DNA of 64,000 nucleotides, from assembly GCA_009780275.1 (NCBI GenBank), contig WRAI01000006.1, positions 1 to 64,000 on the forward strand. Direction: 5' to 3'. Both the position numbers and the translations under genes were made by a program. The DNA is from Oscillospiraceae bacterium. Lineage in GTDB: Bacteria > Bacillota > Clostridia > Oscillospirales > UBA929. This document shows, in pieces, positions 17,525 through 24,988 of the stretch; position 1 is the first letter of the stretch, and the number at the start of each line of letters is the position of its first letter. A model generated the notes under the pieces. The model saw only the letters and a program-made list of their open reading frames with translations. It ran no database searches and had not been told where the DNA came from.

Positions 17525-17767
17525 CTAATCGATAAGACGAAACATCGAAGAAGCGTCATCTTTGCGGACGACTTCCCGTACCGCCAGCACTTCGAGCTTG
17601 GTTAATTTATCGCCGAAGCGGATTTCAATCAAATCGCCGACCCTAACCTCGGCGGAAGCCTTTGCCAACTTACCATTAATCGTCACGCGCCCCGCGTCGC
17701 AGGCTTCATTGGCTACGGTGCGTCGCTTAATTATGCGGCTGACTTTTAAGTATTTATCTAAACGCAT
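17525..17767 (-). CDS. rqcP: S4-domain protein RqcP (YabO)
   Basis: 80 residues, almost all an S4 domain: MRLDKYLKVSRIIKRRTVANE, GRVTINGKLAKASAEVRVGD, then LEVLAVREVVRKDDA, matching YabO/RqcP. In Bacillus it works with RqcH in alanine tailing of stalled nascent chains on 50S subunits. AAAGGAGG stands 6 bases before ATG 17767. It follows the GNAT gene by 11 bases, so it may be cotranscribed. Confidence 0.88.
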   Translation of the reverse strand: MRLDKYLKVSRIIKRRTVANEACDAGRVTINGKLAKASAEVRVGDLIEIRFGDKLTKLEVLAVREVVRKDDASSMFRLID

Positions 17768-17778
17768 GTTTTCCTCCT

Positions 17779-18240
17779 TTAAACGTGGAGCCCCGCGGCA
17801 CAACATCCTTGAGGCAACCCAAAATGCTCCATACAAATGTGCGGGATACCCGCTTCTTTAAATTCTTCTCCATAAGAAGCAAACCCCAATTTTTCGTAAA
17901 ACCCCCGCGCCGTAAGCTGTGCGTGAAGTATCTGCCGTTCGCCGCCCATGATGCAACAGGCTTTGATCAAGGCTTGCATAATACCCGTAGCTAAGCCCTT
18001 ACCCCGGTGTTCGGGTAGGGTGGCAACGCGTCCGATCACATAATCGTCGCGGGTGATCTTGATACGCCCGGTGGATACGGGCGCGTCGTTTTCGTAAACG
18101 ACCAAGTGGATACACGCGCCGTCGTCCCCTTCGTATTCATCCTCGGGCGCGATGCCCTGTTCCTCAATAAAAACGCGGCGGCGCAGGAGATAGGCGTCGT
18201 CCAAGCCTTCCTCACCGAAGAAATATTGCATGGTCAGCAT
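17779..18240 (-). CDS. GNAT-family N-acetyltransferase
   Basis: 153 residues of the ElaA-like GNAT group: RRRVFIEEQGIAPEDEYEG, PVSTGRIKI, then the acetyl-CoA loop ATLPEHRGKGLATGIM and ARGFYEKLGF. It transfers an acetyl group to an unknown amine. Start ATG 18240 has GGGAGG 7 bases upstream and overlaps the wecB stop by 7 bases, so translation is coupled. Confidence 0.9.
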   Translation of the reverse strand: MLTMQYFFGEEGLDDAYLLRRRVFIEEQGIAPEDEYEGDDGACIHLVVYENDAPVSTGRIKITRDDYVIGRVATLPEHRGKGLATGIMQALIKACCIMGGERQILHAQLTARGFYEKLGFASYGEEFKEAGIPHICMEHFGLPQGCCAAGLHV

Positions 18241-19385
18241 ATGAACCTCCCCAAAATCGCGTCGATGATCCGCCCGCTCGCGTTGCCGTCGCCGAAGGGA
18301 TTGGGAACGGCGGCCATACGGGCGCGCGCTTCCTTGTCGGCCAATAATTCCGCGGCGGAATTGTAAACGGACGATTCCGCTACGCCGGCCAGCACAAGCG
18401 TACCCGCGTTAAGCCCTTCGGGTCGTTCGGTCACTTCCCGCAGCACGACCACAGGCACATTAAAGGAAGGGGCTTCCTCCTGTAAACCGCCCGAATCGGA
18501 AAGGATCAGGTACGAACGCTTCATCAGGTTGTGCATGTCATGGATTTCCAGGGCATCCGTAAGCAATACGTTGGCACGGTGGGCCAAATATTTTTGTGAT
18601 TCTTCCCGACCCGCGCCGTTGGGGTGCATCGGCCATACCAATTGCACATCGGGGAAATCCGCGGCGATACGCCCGACGGCACGGCAGATATTTTCCATGG
18701 GGGGGCCGAAATTCTCCCTGCGGTGGGCGGTCATTAATATTGTGCGTTTCGCGGGATCGAGGGCGTTGAGCGCGCCGTTTCGGAAGCGGTAACCGTCGGA
18801 GGTCGTATAGGCCAGCATGTCCACCGCTGTGTTGCCCGTGACGAAGACCGTATCGCCCGGGATGTTTTCCTTAAGCAAGTATTCCCGCGAAAGCTCCGTC
18901 GGCGCGAAATGCAAATCCGTCAGGGCCGTGGTCAGCTTGCGGTTCATTTCTTCGGGGTAGGGGCGGTACTTGTCGTATGTGCGCAGTCCCGCTTCCACAT
19001 GCCCGACGGCGACCTTCGCGTAAAAAGCCGCCAACGCCGCGGCGAACGTCGTCGTCGTATCGCCGTGTACCAATAGGATATCGGGCTTGTATTCCTCGAT
19101 CACCGGCTTCATGCCCGTAAGCACGCGGTTGACCACGTCACCCATGGTTTGCCCCGCCGTCATCACGTTTAAATCCCAATCGGGCACGATCCCGAAGGGC
19201 TCAAGCGCCTGATCCAACAGTTCCCTGTGCTGCGCCGTCACGCACACACGCGATTCAAGGACGGGCAAACCCGCGGGATTCACCCCCTTACCCTTCGCGC
19301 GCTCCGCCAGCACAAGCACCAACGGGATCATCTTATATGCCTCCGCCCGCGTGCCGAAAACCGTCAGAATCTTTACCGTATTCAT
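18234..19385 (-). CDS. wecB: UDP-GlcNAc 2-epimerase, non-hydrolysing
   Basis: 383 residues of the WecB/MnaA family: VFGTRAEAYKMIPL at the N terminus, VHGDTTTTFAAALAAF near 105, GHVEAGLRT, then TAHRRENFG and SDSGGLQEEAP with catalytic and UDP-binding residues. It interconverts UDP-GlcNAc and UDP-ManNAc for teichoic-acid linkage or surface polysaccharide. AAGGCGG precedes ATG 19385, with a perfect palindrome (19404-19430) in the leader. It heads a wecB-GNAT-rqcP run. Confidence 0.95.
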   Translation of the reverse strand: MNTVKILTVFGTRAEAYKMIPLVLVLAERAKGKGVNPAGLPVLESRVCVTAQHRELLDQALEPFGIVPDWDLNVMTAGQTMGDVVNRVLTGMKPVIEEYKPDILLVHGDTTTTFAAALAAFYAKVAVGHVEAGLRTYDKYRPYPEEMNRKLTTALTDLHFAPTELSREYLLKENIPGDTVFVTGNTAVDMLAYTTSDGYRFRNGALNALDPAKRTILMTAHRRENFGPPMENICRAVGRIAADFPDVQLVWPMHPNGAGREESQKYLAHRANVLLTDALEIHDMHNLMKRSYLILSDSGGLQEEAPSFNVPVVVLREVTERPEGLNAGTLVLAGVAESSVYNSAAELLADKEARARMAAVPNPFGDGNASGRIIDAILGRFIC

Positions 19386-19403
19386 ATATGAGCCGCCTTT
19401 TTT

Positions 19404-19430
19404 AACTTCGTGTCAATTCGACACGAAGTT
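19404..19430. repeat. 27-base palindrome upstream of wecB
   Basis: AACTTCGTGTC and its exact inverted copy round AATTC. On the minus strand it is followed by A residues, not T, so it is not a terminator for incoming minus-strand transcription; it would fold in the wecB leader. Same layout as 8881-8907. Confidence 0.75.
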
Positions 19431-19493
19431 AGGGAGTATGTAAAAACAACAGCGCAAGCATATTCCATCACCCCAATATGCGCAAGCCCATCC

Positions 19494-19521
19494 TTGACAC
19501 CGCACGAATAAACCGTATACT
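19494..19521 (+). promoter_or_regulatory. Near-consensus sigma-A promoter of disrupted tRNA
   Basis: TTGACA (19494-19499), 16 bases, TATACT (19516-19521), 37 bases before the tRNA-Ser remnant. A small hairpin (AACCCCTT/AAGGGGTT, 19531-19551) lies in the leader. Confidence 0.8.
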
Positions 19522-19558
19522 AAAAATAAGAACCCCTTTATCCAAGGGGTTCCTTTGA

Positions 19559-19597
19559 GGATAGCTGGCCGAGTGGTCGAAGGCGGCGGTCTTGAAA
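19559..19597 (+). pseudogene. 5' half of tRNA-Ser(UGA), broken in anticodon loop
   Basis: GGATAGC acceptor strand, D-arm GCC...GGC with GAGTGGTCGAA loop, anticodon 5' stem GCGGT and loop CTTGAAA (anticodon TGA) are all normal for tRNA-Ser. From 19598 the sequence (TACTGTGG) cannot complete the anticodon stem and no T-arm follows, so the 3' half is missing here. A GCTATCC that could pair with the acceptor strand occurs at 19654-19660 but without T-arm or variable arm. Confidence 0.75.
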
Positions 19598-19694
19598 TAC
19601 TGTGGATTGAGTGACCGTCTTGACCGTGCAAAGCCTTGATTTTAGCGGGTTTCGCTATCCATCCCACTGGGGCAAAAACACGATGTTTGCCATC

Positions 19695-19710
19695 AATGTT
19701 TGCCATTTTT
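19695..19710 (+). repeat. Direct repeat, possible integrase arm site (copy 1)
   Basis: AATGTTTGCCATTTTT is identical to 19930-19945. A shorter copy, ATGTTTGCCAT, stands at 19683-19693. Short direct repeats near an integrase gene fit arm-type binding sites. Confidence 0.55.
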
Positions 19711-19729
19711 CCAGCGGTTGACTTATACT
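19700..19729 (+). promoter_or_regulatory. Possible promoter of complete tRNA-Ser
   Basis: TTGCCA (19700-19705), 18 bases, TATACT (19724-19729), 22 bases before the tRNA. It overlaps the putative arm repeat. Confidence 0.4.
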
Positions 19730-19751
19730 GTGTTTCTTGTTTCATCTTGTT

Positions 19752-19840
19752 GGAGGGTTACCGAAGTGGTCATAACGGGGCGGTCTTGAAAACCGTTTGA
19801 GAGCAATCTCACAAGGGTTCGAATCCCTTACCCTCCGCCA
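19752..19840 (+). tRNA. tRNA-Ser(UGA)
   Basis: A complete cloverleaf: acceptor GGAGGGT/ACCCTCC, D-arm CCG/CGG, anticodon arm GCGGT-CTTGAAA-ACCGT (anticodon TGA), long variable arm TGAGA/TCTCA as in serine tRNAs, T-arm AAGGG-TTCGAAT-CCCTT, discriminator G and encoded CCA. It shares 13 bases (GGCGGTCTTGAAA) with the broken copy at 19585-19597 but differs elsewhere. Confidence 0.96.
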
Positions 19841-19848
19841 CAAACAAT

Positions 19849-19880
19849 GCCAGTAAACTTGCGGGTTTGCTGGCTTTTAT
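19849..19880 (+). terminator. Terminator after tRNA-Ser
   Basis: GCCAGTAAAC pairs with GTTTGCTGGC (one G-U) round a 6-base loop, followed by TTTTAT. Confidence 0.75.
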
Positions 19881-19929
19881 ATTTTGAACCCCAATGTCCT
19901 TTTGGCTCAACTCGGCTTTTTCAGAGCCA

Positions 19930-19945
19930 AATGTTTGCCATTTTT
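19930..19945 (+). repeat. Direct repeat, possible integrase arm site (copy 2)
   Basis: AATGTTTGCCATTTTT, identical to 19695-19710, on the other side of the complete tRNA. Confidence 0.55.
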
Positions 19946-19946
19946 G

Positions 19947-19987
19947 AGCCTGTAATCGCCGTTTTCCCCTGTGATTACAGGCTTTTT
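19947..19987 (+). terminator. Terminator facing the integrase 3' end
   Basis: Perfect 11-base stem AGCCTGTAATC/GATTACAGGCT with a 15-base loop and a T5 tail on the plus strand, insulating the integrase gene from tRNA transcription. Confidence 0.7.
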
Positions 19988-20004
19988 CGATGCTCGGCAT
20001 TTTA

Positions 20005-21228
20005 CTACTCTGTTGCCAATCCCGCAAGCGATGTTTCGTCCAGCCAAGACATTGCCCCAGCCGTAGAGTGTTTAGCAGAGAAGTCCAAATGTGCGTAAAT
20101 GTTGGCGGTGATGGCAAAATCACTATGCCCCAGCCAGTCTTGAATCTGTTTAAGGGGTACTCCGTTTGCCAAGAGCAACGATGCACAGCTATGGCGTAGG
20201 TCGTGAAAGCGAATACGTCTAAATCCGTTGTTCTCTAAAAACTTGGGGAACATGGATGTCAGATAATCGGGTTTAATCCGATTGCCGAGAGCATCCGTGT
20301 AGATGTACGCACTCTCTTTTTTATTGTACGATTTGCCACACAGCTTGCGGTTATGCTCTTGTTCGTCTTTGACTTCCAGCAGTTTGGCTCGGATAGCCGG
20401 AACAAGGGGCAACGTCCTAAAACTGGACTTTGTTTTGGTCGTATCATCGGCTACAAGCACCTTTTGTCCGTCCACGTTAGCAATCGTAACGGTATGCTCG
20501 ATGGTGATGGTGTTCGCCTCAAAATTGATTGATTCCCAGCGAAGTCCAACGAGTTCTGACCTCCTAAGACCGTAGAACGCTCCGAATATAACGCCTAATT
20601 CCAGCTTGTGACCCTTGACTGCCTCAAACAAGTCAACCGTTTCAGACTGTTTCAAAAACTTGCCCGAAAATCGGTCTGCCTTTGGGCGTTTGACCTTTCC
20701 CATCACCGTATGGGGGATGTAACCCTTTTCCACGGCGTATTTCAATGCCTTGCTAATGTTGGCATGAAACTTATGGACGGTCATTCCCTTAACTCGTTTG
20801 AGTTGCTCGGCGTAGAAAGCGTTGATGTCCTCGGCGGTTAGCTGTTGTAACAAAATGCCTTTATCCCGAAAATATGGGGCGATGGCTTTTTGTACGTTCA
20901 GTTGGTAGCCGCCGAATGTGGTTAGCTTAACTTCGGGTCGGATGGCTACAAGCCATTCTTCCATGAAGTCCGCAAAGAGCATTTCGTCCGGGGCTGGCTT
21001 TTCACGCTCGGTACGGTTGGCGAGTATTTCATGCTCTTTCCGTGCCTTGCGGAGCAAATCCTCGGCTCGTTTTGTGTTGCCCTTAACCACAAGCCCTGTT
21101 GTTACGGATTTACGGATGCGTTGTCCTGTGCTGTCAGTCCAAGCCAGTTTTATATGGTAAAAACCTCGGACATCGGCAAGGTGAGCCGCAACCCTTATTT
21201 TTTCTTGTTTGCGTAGATGGTCTGCCAT
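20005..21228 (-). CDS. int: Tyrosine-family site-specific integrase
   Basis: 407 residues. The N-terminal about 60 residues form an arm-binding-like domain (HLADVRGFYHIKLAWTDSTGQ), residues 75-165 a SAM-like core-binding domain, then the catalytic domain: GAFYGLRRSELVGLRW (first Arg), RFHDLRHSCASLLLANG (H-x-x-R) and GHSDFAITANIYAHLD (nucleophile Tyr). It integrates and excises the ICE. AAAGGAGG precedes ATG 21228. Its 3' end points to the tRNA, the common layout at an attachment site. Confidence 0.95.
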   Translation of the reverse strand: MADHLRKQEKIRVAAHLADVRGFYHIKLAWTDSTGQRIRKSVTTGLVVKGNTKRAEDLLRKARKEHEILANRTEREKPAPDEMLFADFMEEWLVAIRPEVKLTTFGGYQLNVQKAIAPYFRDKGILLQQLTAEDINAFYAEQLKRVKGMTVHKFHANISKALKYAVEKGYIPHTVMGKVKRPKADRFSGKFLKQSETVDLFEAVKGHKLELGVIFGAFYGLRRSELVGLRWESINFEANTITIEHTVTIANVDGQKVLVADDTTKTKSSFRTLPLVPAIRAKLLEVKDEQEHNRKLCGKSYNKKESAYIYTDALGNRIKPDYLTSMFPKFLENNGFRRIRFHDLRHSCASLLLANGVPLKQIQDWLGHSDFAITANIYAHLDFSAKHSTAGAMSWLDETSLAGLATE

Positions 21229-21287
21229 TGAATCCTTAACCTCCTTTGGTTGCAGATAATGTCCACCTACTATTGACTATTTAATTG

Positions 21288-21322
21288 TAGCGCGCCAACA
21301 TAAATAATGCAGCCCCCCAAAA
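21288..21322 (-). promoter_or_regulatory. Shared cis element A, upstream of int
   Basis: TAGCGCGC (21288-21295), 13 bases, GCAGCCCCCCAAAA (21309-21322). The same two blocks, 14 bases apart, recur at 48518-48553 upstream of the SLOG gene. On the minus strand TACAAT (a possible -10) follows GCGCGC. Function (promoter, operator or transfer origin) is open. Confidence 0.45.
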
Positions 21323-21344
21323 TCGTTTTTGAGAAGAAAATTTT

Positions 21345-21581
21345 TTATGCCGTGTGCCTTTCCGTCAATAGCGGGTTCAAAACCTTGACATATTTCATTA
21401 TGTTTACCTTTGGCACACGAAACTCCCGCCCAATTTTGAGGCTGTCTATCGTACCGTTTCGCAGTAGACGGTAGACCGTCTTTGTGCTGATGCTCAAAAG
21501 CTGGCTCACTTGCTTAACATCAAGCACATCGGGATAATCCTTGAACACAACACAGAAAACATCTTGGGTACTGATATTCAT
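21345..21581 (-). CDS. xis: Excisionase-like MerR/XRE-type DNA-binding protein
   Basis: 78 residues with a single winged helix: LDVKQVSQLLSISTKTVYRLLRNGTIDSLKIGREFRVPK, the DUF-HTH_17/Xis pattern used by ICE excisionases to bend att DNA. I chose the ATG at 21581, which has GGAGG 7 bases upstream; the ATG at 21587 is too close to it. It lies just upstream of int on the same strand. Confidence 0.85.
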   Translation of the reverse strand: MNISTQDVFCVVFKDYPDVLDVKQVSQLLSISTKTVYRLLRNGTIDSLKIGREFRVPKVNIMKYVKVLNPLLTERHTA

Positions 21582-21606
21582 ATTCATTCCTCCGCTTCAC
21601 GCAGAA

Positions 21607-21626
21607 AGCCGCCTGTGTAGGCGGCT
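21607..21626 (-). terminator. Small GC-rich hairpin, possible terminator
   Basis: AGCCGCC/GGCGGCT round a 6-base loop, between the MazF-like gene and the excisionase gene. The T tail is short (TTTC), so termination would be weak. Confidence 0.35.
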
Positions 21627-21732
21627 CTCGTTTATGTGGTTGCTTTGTTAAAGGTTCAAGTATGTGCAGGGGCATGGCGTACCCTGCACATCGTTTGAAA
21701 CCTTAACCCATATCCTAAATCCAAAGGAGCAA

Positions 21733-22257
21733 TCACGGCATACCAAACACCCCAAAGGTCAACCCCTGCCGTACCTTGCAAAAATCGCAGTCCTCTTTTA
21801 TTTCTTGCCAGCCTTTTTTGACGAGTACATATCCGCTATCCCTAAAATCGCCCTCGCAACGAAAGCAAAGGGTCAGCACCATCATTTCGCCTTTTGAGGC
21901 TCGGCGATTTTCAATCCCAACACAGACCAACAGGGCGGTATCAATGGCAGCTTGTTCTTTTCCGCCAATACGCCCTATGTATCCAGTCATACGAGAGCGG
22001 TCAATCGTCCGTATCTGTTCCACCAAAGCCAGCGAATCATGTTCAAGTCCGCTTTCTTTAAGAAGAACAACGTGCGTAAGTAATGATGTTTTGTTGAGGT
22101 TGCGGGTAATCGGCACTACTACCACCGTGGGGCTGTGGGCGTTTCCGGCATTATTCTGCACTACCAGCACAGGACGAACATCACCCTGCTCCGAGCCGAT
22201 TGTCGGATTGAGGTTAGCGTAGAACATATCGCCACGCTTGATTTGCTTTCTGTTCAT
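21733..22257 (-). CDS. MazF/PemK-like protein with zinc-ribbon tail
   Basis: 174 residues. The N-terminal 110 residues form a MazF/PemK fold: IKRGDMFYANLNPTIGSEQGDVRPVLVVQNN, VVVVPIT, VEQIRTIDRSRM. A C-terminal extension carries CFRC and CDFC, enough for a zinc knuckle, and ends QGLTFGVFG. The MazF fold alone would suggest an mRNA interferase, but no antitoxin gene adjoins it; on ICEs such proteins with tails are often orphan. Its activity is therefore uncertain. Confidence 0.75.
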   Translation of the reverse strand: MNRKQIKRGDMFYANLNPTIGSEQGDVRPVLVVQNNAGNAHSPTVVVVPITRNLNKTSLLTHVVLLKESGLEHDSLALVEQIRTIDRSRMTGYIGRIGGKEQAAIDTALLVCVGIENRRASKGEMMVLTLCFRCEGDFRDSGYVLVKKGWQEIKEDCDFCKVRQGLTFGVFGMP

Positions 22258-22819
22258 TTCACATTCTCCGTTCCTTTATAAAGTATTGGTTGTGAGTTGA
22301 AATCACAGTAACAGGCTGGGTCACGATGAACGCTCCCCAGCCCGATGGCTCTAATTTCAACAAACGTGCGGAACACGCACATTTGAAATAAAGTCAGTTT
22401 TTTGTCTGCCGTATTTGCCACGCACCCCCGGCTGTTGGGAATATCTCAAACCACTTTGGTAAGTGTCATAATGCCAGCCAGCCGTGTTTCCACGGTTAGG
22501 CTCGCACTCCCCCCATGCTGATGGCGGGTCGCTCAATGCTGTGAGGCGTTCAAAGCGAAAGTATCATTATTTCCTCCTGTGGGTCTTGGCGAACAAGCCG
22601 CACCAATGGCTTGTCCGAGGCATCCGTTTATCGCTCTCGCCTTGCGGCGGTCATGGCGGCGGCTACCTCATATCGCTTTCCCTTGCGGGTCACAATCGGA
22701 ATGTATTTGAGATACTGTGTATGACCGCTTTCAAGAGGCGGTATTTGTCAAAGAGCAATCGTGGGAGGAAAGTTCCTCTCATATAGCGTGAAAAAAGGCG
22801 CAGTTTGAGGGGGTGTTTT
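22258..22819. other. 562-base non-coding region with hairpins
   Basis: No convincing gene. It holds a GGCTGGG/CCCAGCC hairpin (about 22314-22353), and a nested hairpin ATTTCAA(22354-22360)/TTGAAAT(22383-22389) enclosing GTGCG/CGCAC, followed on the plus strand by a T6 run near 22400. A plus-strand frame with a GTG start at 22484 could encode a 100-residue basic protein, but it has weak support and may be part of an RNA or conserved cis region. Confidence 0.5.
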
Positions 22820-23326
22820 TCAGCCCTTTGACAAATATTTTTTTATTTTCTTTTCAGCCGCTTGCAAACTCTCGTGTACAGATTTTTGATTTGTTCCCTC
22901 ACGCTCGGCGATTTGATAAGTTGAAAGCCCTTGAACGTGGTACATCAAGTACCGCCGCCGTTGAACATCGGTCAGCTTGTCCAACACAAGAACAGCCGAT
23001 GATTTGCGTTTAGCATACGCCGCCGCTTGCTCTGCTTGTAGAATGACCTCATCTTCTGCGGATGGCACGGTGAACGCATCATTCTTATCATCAGCCAGCT
23101 TGTCCAACGATGTATTTTTCCACGATTGGCGGTAGCCGCTCCTGTCCGTTTCGTAGTAGTCCGCATCGGACAGGGCTTTAAGAGCCTCAAAGTCGGCGGC
23201 GGTTTTGGCGGGGTTTTCACGCAGATAATCCGCAAGGGTAATTTCTACGGTTTGGTCTGCAAAGCGGTAAACAATACCCTTTGCGTTTTTGTTGATGGCG
23301 TAATCACTATCTCTATAATTTTTCAT
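22820..23326 (-). CDS. Sigma-70 region 4-like protein
   Basis: 168 residues. A unique N-terminal half is followed by LDKLTDVQRRRYLMYHVQGLSTYQIAEREGTNQKSVHESLQAAEKKIKKYL, a sigma region 4 helix-turn-helix. There is no clear region 2, so it may act as an accessory activator of ICE promoters and not as a full sigma factor. TGGAGG precedes ATG 23326. Such genes recur in the regulatory part of Tn916/Tn1549-like elements. Confidence 0.78.
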   Translation of the reverse strand: MKNYRDSDYAINKNAKGIVYRFADQTVEITLADYLRENPAKTAADFEALKALSDADYYETDRSGYRQSWKNTSLDKLADDKNDAFTVPSAEDEVILQAEQAAAYAKRKSSAVLVLDKLTDVQRRRYLMYHVQGLSTYQIAEREGTNQKSVHESLQAAEKKIKKYLSKG

Positions 23327-23839
23327 GGGGTTTCCTCCATTCGATTTTTGAAAAAGCCGTAAAATCGAATGGAGGGAGGCGGTGCGCGCGTCCGAAAATA
23401 CAAAAAAACTGCCGTCATTGTGCGTTCTCCCTTTCGAGAGCCACTACAAAGGCGGCAGCTTGGGTTGCGTTAAAAAGACGGGTCTTACAAAACGGCAACA
23501 CGAAGTTGCCGCCTTGTAAGACCCGTCAAGCATTGTGATTCATCGCAAAGCGATGTCATGCGGACTCGGCACGGCGTTTGCGAGTGCAAACGCAAGTGAA
23601 TGATGCCTGCCCGCCTGTTTCGGTCTGTATACGATAGCGGTGGTAGCCTTTTTATCCGCGAAGTCGCAGCCGTTGTCGGGGCGGTTTATGCCGCCATCCC
23701 CAGACTTTCACTGGGTAAGAGCAGGGCAGAACATTCCAACCGCTTGTTTCAGATTCCGTGAGGACAACGCTTAACCGCTCATTTTCAGAGCGATAAGGCT
23801 AATTTACCGATATTCAATTTTTAGTCTTGCTATGATTGA
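23327..23839. other. 513-base non-coding region with four hairpins
   Basis: No gene seen. A 51-base cruciform has a perfect 14-base outer stem (23477-23490/23514-23527) and an inner 7-base stem CGGCAAC/GTTGCCG with loop ACGAA. CATCGC-AAA-GCGATG follows (23541-23555), then GCGTTTGC-GAGT-GCAAACGC (23574-23593), and GGCGG/CCGCC near 23680-23700. Densely packed perfect stems suggest a structured RNA, an origin of transfer or a single-strand origin. Confidence 0.6.
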
Positions 23840-24148
23840 CTATGCGGGGATTTTTTCACCCCTGTACACCACACCCACTTTCTCGTGACACAAGCGACAT
23901 TGCCTGTATTCATGGCAAGGTGCTTTTATCCGTGTTGAAAATCGTAAAAGGTCAAGTTTACGTTTTTCATTCACTAACATGAATCGCTTGCCGCAGTAAG
24001 GGCATTTGATTTCTTTAAGTCGTTCGGATTCTTCGGGCTGTTTACCCTTGCCACCCTTTTTGCGGAAAGCCACGGCAGGCCAAAATTCCGGGGCGTGTCC
24101 GAATACCTCTATTACATATAAAACTTCCTCGCTGGTTTTGTAATCCAT
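23840..24148 (-). CDS. Small zinc-ribbon protein
   Basis: 102 residues: a short N-terminal strand-helix part (EEVLYVIEVFGHAPEFWPAVAF), a basic linker, and CPYC...CRLC, a four-cysteine zinc ribbon over about residues 55-90. It may bind nucleic acid. I chose ATG 24148, with GGAGG 8 bases upstream, over a frame opening at 24202. Family not recognised; similar small ribbons are common in ICE regulatory regions. Confidence 0.6.
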   Translation of the reverse strand: MDYKTSEEVLYVIEVFGHAPEFWPAVAFRKKGGKGKQPEESERLKEIKCPYCGKRFMLVNEKRKLDLLRFSTRIKAPCHEYRQCRLCHEKVGVVYRGEKIPA

Positions 24149-24217
24149 CAGATAATCCTCCAAAAACATTGATAATTCGCAATTTTGCGAACATAAGGGC
24201 AAATAAAAGACGAAAAT

Positions 24218-24985
24218 TTACCGCCTCGACCCTTTATTAACAATCGCTGTTAGCTTTTCCAAACGAATAAGAGCAGCTCGTTTAGACACGCCGAAAGCCT
24301 TTGCCACATACTCCGGCAACTGCTGGGCGTAGCAATCGTCTTGATAACTCGCCCCTCTGATGATGCGGCGGGGTTTGTCGTTGTAAAACTTGAAAAAATC
24401 CTTGAACGCTATCCTCAATGCCGGACGGTTCATAAGAATTGCAGATGCCAAGAAATCCGCTTGTCGCTCCATGCGGGCGATGTCGGTGTTCTCTTTCATG
24501 GAACGGCTGTAATCTACACGCCCCTCTTTGGCGGCGATAAATTGGTTTTCGTATTTGCCAGCCGGACCGAAAGGATTGTCCTCCGCAAATGCCTTACGGT
24601 GCAAGAGCCAATGCGAACCCTCGTGCATCATAGTGAAACGCAAACGAGGAATGTTACGTTTTGCAAGCAAGGTTGGGCTGATAATAACCGTACCTGTTGA
24701 TACAGGGATTTTCTCTGCTAATAAAGTCTGTTCGTTCAAGACCTCAACCGTTCCATCGTTAAACGCTGTAATCCCCAAGATGTTACTACCTACGCATAAG
24801 TGACGATAATCCACATCAAGGTGCAAGTAAAATTCAACAAACTTGTCAACGTCCAATGCGCTGGGTGTTCCGAGGGCATTGGGTGCAAAGTCTTTGACAA
24901 GTTCCCCTGCATAATCATCAAGCGAATCATATGTCGTGTACGGTATCATCGAAAACGAATATGGTGTATCAAACGCTTTCATCAA
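24218..24985 (-). CDS. ImmA/IrrE-family metallopeptidase
   Basis: 255 residues. The zinc motif MMHEGSHWLLH (HExxH) sits near residue 120, preceded by NIPRLRFT, the usual IrrE/ImmA context. The C-terminal part is helical and ends AFGVSKRAALIRLEKL. In ICEBs1 and relatives ImmA cuts the XRE-type repressor to induce excision. The first codon is TTG 24985 or ATG 24982; AAGGAG lies upstream. The XRE gene ends 3 bases before, so the two form an operon. Confidence 0.88.
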   Translation of the reverse strand: MMKAFDTPYSFSMIPYTTYDSLDDYAGELVKDFAPNALGTPSALDVDKFVEFYLHLDVDYRHLCVGSNILGITAFNDGTVEVLNEQTLLAEKIPVSTGTVIISPTLLAKRNIPRLRFTMMHEGSHWLLHRKAFAEDNPFGPAGKYENQFIAAKEGRVDYSRSMKENTDIARMERQADFLASAILMNRPALRIAFKDFFKFYNDKPRRIIRGASYQDDCYAQQLPEYVAKAFGVSKRAALIRLEKLTAIVNKGSRR

Positions 24986-24988
24986 AAA

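Noticed and set aside
19559-19660. A full tRNA-Ser with an intron, since GGATAGC at 19559 could pair with GCTATCC at 19654
   Set aside because: No T-arm or variable arm lies between, and the anticodon stem cannot close normally.
22484-22786. Plus-strand 100-residue frame in the gap
   Set aside because: GTG start without a ribosome site and low-information basic sequence; kept only as a note in the region entry.
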